Assembly (NCBI GenBank): GCA_022749755.1
Contig: CM040452.1
Location: 23,567,424-23,631,423, forward strand
Source: Azadirachta indica
Lineage: Eukaryota; Streptophyta; Magnoliopsida; Sapindales; Meliaceae
Reading direction: 5' to 3'
Length of the DNA: 64,000 bases
Part shown: piece by piece, positions 62,533-64,000 of the stretch
Layout of the letters: each line of letters starts with the position of its first letter
Numbering within the stretch: the stretch's first letter is position 1
Position numbers and translations under genes: made by a program
The notes under the pieces: generated by a model
What the model was told of the DNA's origin: nothing
Seen by the model: only the letters and a program-made list of their open reading frames with translations
Databases searched by the model: none

Positions 62533-64000
62533 GGGTAGTAGCAGCAGCTGCTGGCGCAGAGTACGTAGCCAAGTACTGGTGGAACTTGACGTCCAATGAA
62601 ACCGAATCTTCATCAGAATCTTTTTCCCTCTACTCAATTCACGGCCAATCTGATTCCAAGAACTTGCTGCAACACATAAGGGATCAAACCAACCCCTTAC
62701 GCGGTTTAGCCGGTAAACAAGATAGAGATAACATTTTTCTAGCTGGGGAAGATCTTACAGGAGTTACAGCTACTAGTAACAGTAATAGTCAAAGGCAAGT
62801 CGAGAGCTATGAGAACTTTAATTTACTTTCATTGACAAGTTTTCCTCCTGCGTTAGCAGAAAATGAGAATTTTCGAGTACTAGGAAATGGGGAGAGGAAG
62901 AGTAACTTTTCTGATGTTTCTGGACATCTTAGGAGTAGGTATTATGCGAATTATCTGGAACCCCTTGATTCAAATGAAAGCAGCCTTGGCCACAGAGCTC
63001 AGTTTTGCAGAGGGTATGTTGAAATTAAGGAATATGAGTACAATTCACTTCCTTACACAGCCCACACCAACGATGAGGCCATTGTTGCTAACTGATGGGC
63101 GCCGGATAATCAGCAGGTCTAGGCCGGATTTCAGAGCGGAGAATGAAAAGCAGTTGTCAAGAAAACTGCAGACAGACATAAGACGGCGGTTTAGAAGATT
63201 CTCCATGACGAGGGAATGCATTCAATCATTCCATTCTCAAGGTTATGCTCTGTTCACGTTTGAAGTTATATTCATTTCGTATTCCTTTTAGTCTACTATT
63301 TCTCAAAATTTAATCTCTGTTCTTGTTCAATGCTTTATGGATGAAGAAACTCGATTTAGTTTTTATCTTTACTTGGTTATATGATTTGGCATCTCTTCCT
63401 CTTTCTGTCTTTATGAAGGCTTTAATAGCTGCACTCTTGCCAGGGTTGACCAATGCAAAGCTTCTTTTCTTCCATGGGATATCTGTTGGTATAACCTCTA
63501 CCATTCTTGTTAACAAGAAGCAAGTGGAAAATTTAAATGAACTGTTGATAAAGAATAAGAACTTGGTTCAAGACTTGCAAGAAGAGCTTGAGATGAAAGA
63601 TGTGCTAAATGTGAAGGAGATTGCTAATGAAGATTTGGAATCCGTGGAAAGATTGCTAATGAAGATTTGGAATCCGTGGAAACAAATGAACACCAATTAC
63701 TCAGTGGGACGCCTTACGCATTATACACTGAACAAAAATTAGATGTACACGCCGAACGCTCTGGAGAAGTGCCAGATGATCAGAAGGCAGAGAAATCTGA
63801 GGCAATGAGTAAAATTGAGGCAGAGCTTGTTGCAGAACTGGAGAGGTTAGAGCTAAACAGAGGACATCTCATGTGGAGGTAAGTATGCTGCTGAAATTAG
63901 CGTAGACATGTTATGATCAGGTCAATGTTTCTTTTGCTGAAACAATTTAGGAATTTAATAGTTTCTGATTTCTGTTTTGCAGCTGGATCCTGACTTTTTT
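62523..64000 (+). CDS. POLAR-like coiled-coil protein, N-terminal part, frame disrupted, truncated by the window end
   Basis: POLAR marks cell polarity in asymmetric divisions of the stomatal lineage; the roles of its wider family are less clear. Exon 1 (62523-63241) starts 'MDLWVVAAAAGAEYVAKYWWN'. Exon 2 (63444-63878) has 'VGITSTILVNKKQVENLNEL', 'LVQDLQEELEMKD' and 'EAMSKIEAELVAELERLELN'. A third exon starts at 63983 with bases that can read 'LDPDF', another family block. Two problems break the frame. Near 63050 the first frame ('EYNSLPY') must shift to read 'TPTMRPLLLTDGRRIISRS', and in exon 2 a 32 bp perfect duplication (63619-63682) shifts it again. It may be a pseudogene, a damaged allele or partly an assembly problem. 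Confidence 0.72.
63619..63682 (+). repeat. Perfect 32 bp tandem duplication in a coding exon
   Basis: 63619-63650 and 63651-63682 are identical (each starts GATTGCTAATGAAG and ends CCGTGGAAA). As 32 is not a multiple of three, one copy too many puts the downstream 'ETNEHQLLSG...AELERLELN' part out of frame with the upstream coiled coil. Confidence 0.96.

Overview
The window looks like nuclear DNA of a dicotyledonous plant. It is AT-rich, its genes have many short exons with GT-AG introns, its gene families are plant ones (ureide permease, RUS/DUF647, GUB_WAK, P-class PPR, POLAR-like), and its mobile elements are plant copia and Mutator-like (MULE) types. All calls come from reading translations, splice sites and repeats by eye; no database search was run.

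Layout, left to right. A decayed Ty1/copia element (1-4194) abuts an orphan first exon of a PLAC8-family gene (4392-4569, -). HEMC, porphobilinogen deaminase, is an intact five-exon gene (7426-11418, +), and a relic of its first exon lies 1.8 kb downstream (13236-13530). A 1.19 kb terminal-inverted-repeat element (14431-15620) precedes an erlin-2-like SPFH gene (16048-19682, +) that carries a one-base frameshift. A complete 11.9 kb MULE (21168-33106) has about 112 bp inverted repeats and a perfect 9 bp target duplication. Inside it are an open 869-residue transposase, a convergent Ulp1-like protease remnant, a 107 bp palindromic satellite between these two genes, and three exons copied from a host monodehydroascorbate reductase gene.

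The right half is host-gene rich: a ureide permease (34422-37646, +) convergent with RUS3/DUF647 (43241-38509, -), a GUB_WAK extracellular protein (45729-44565, -), a mitochondrial-type PPR gene with one frameshift (49165-47179, -), a mutated tRNA-Asn-like sequence (49313-49386), a purple acid phosphatase of the PAP1 type (50183-55958, +), its inactivated tandem copy (56910-61644, +), and the start of a POLAR-like gene damaged by two short tandem duplications and a frameshift (62523 to the window end, +).

The host genes do not form one pathway. Shared themes are small local duplications (HEMC exon 1, erlin exon 6, RUS3 exon 12, the whole PAP gene, two in the POLAR-like gene) and single-base frameshifts in three otherwise well preserved genes. 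The frameshifts may be assembly errors or real alleles. The MULE is the most unusual object: it looks recent, has an open transposase, resembles maize MuDR in having two convergent genes, and carries a captured redox-enzyme gene.
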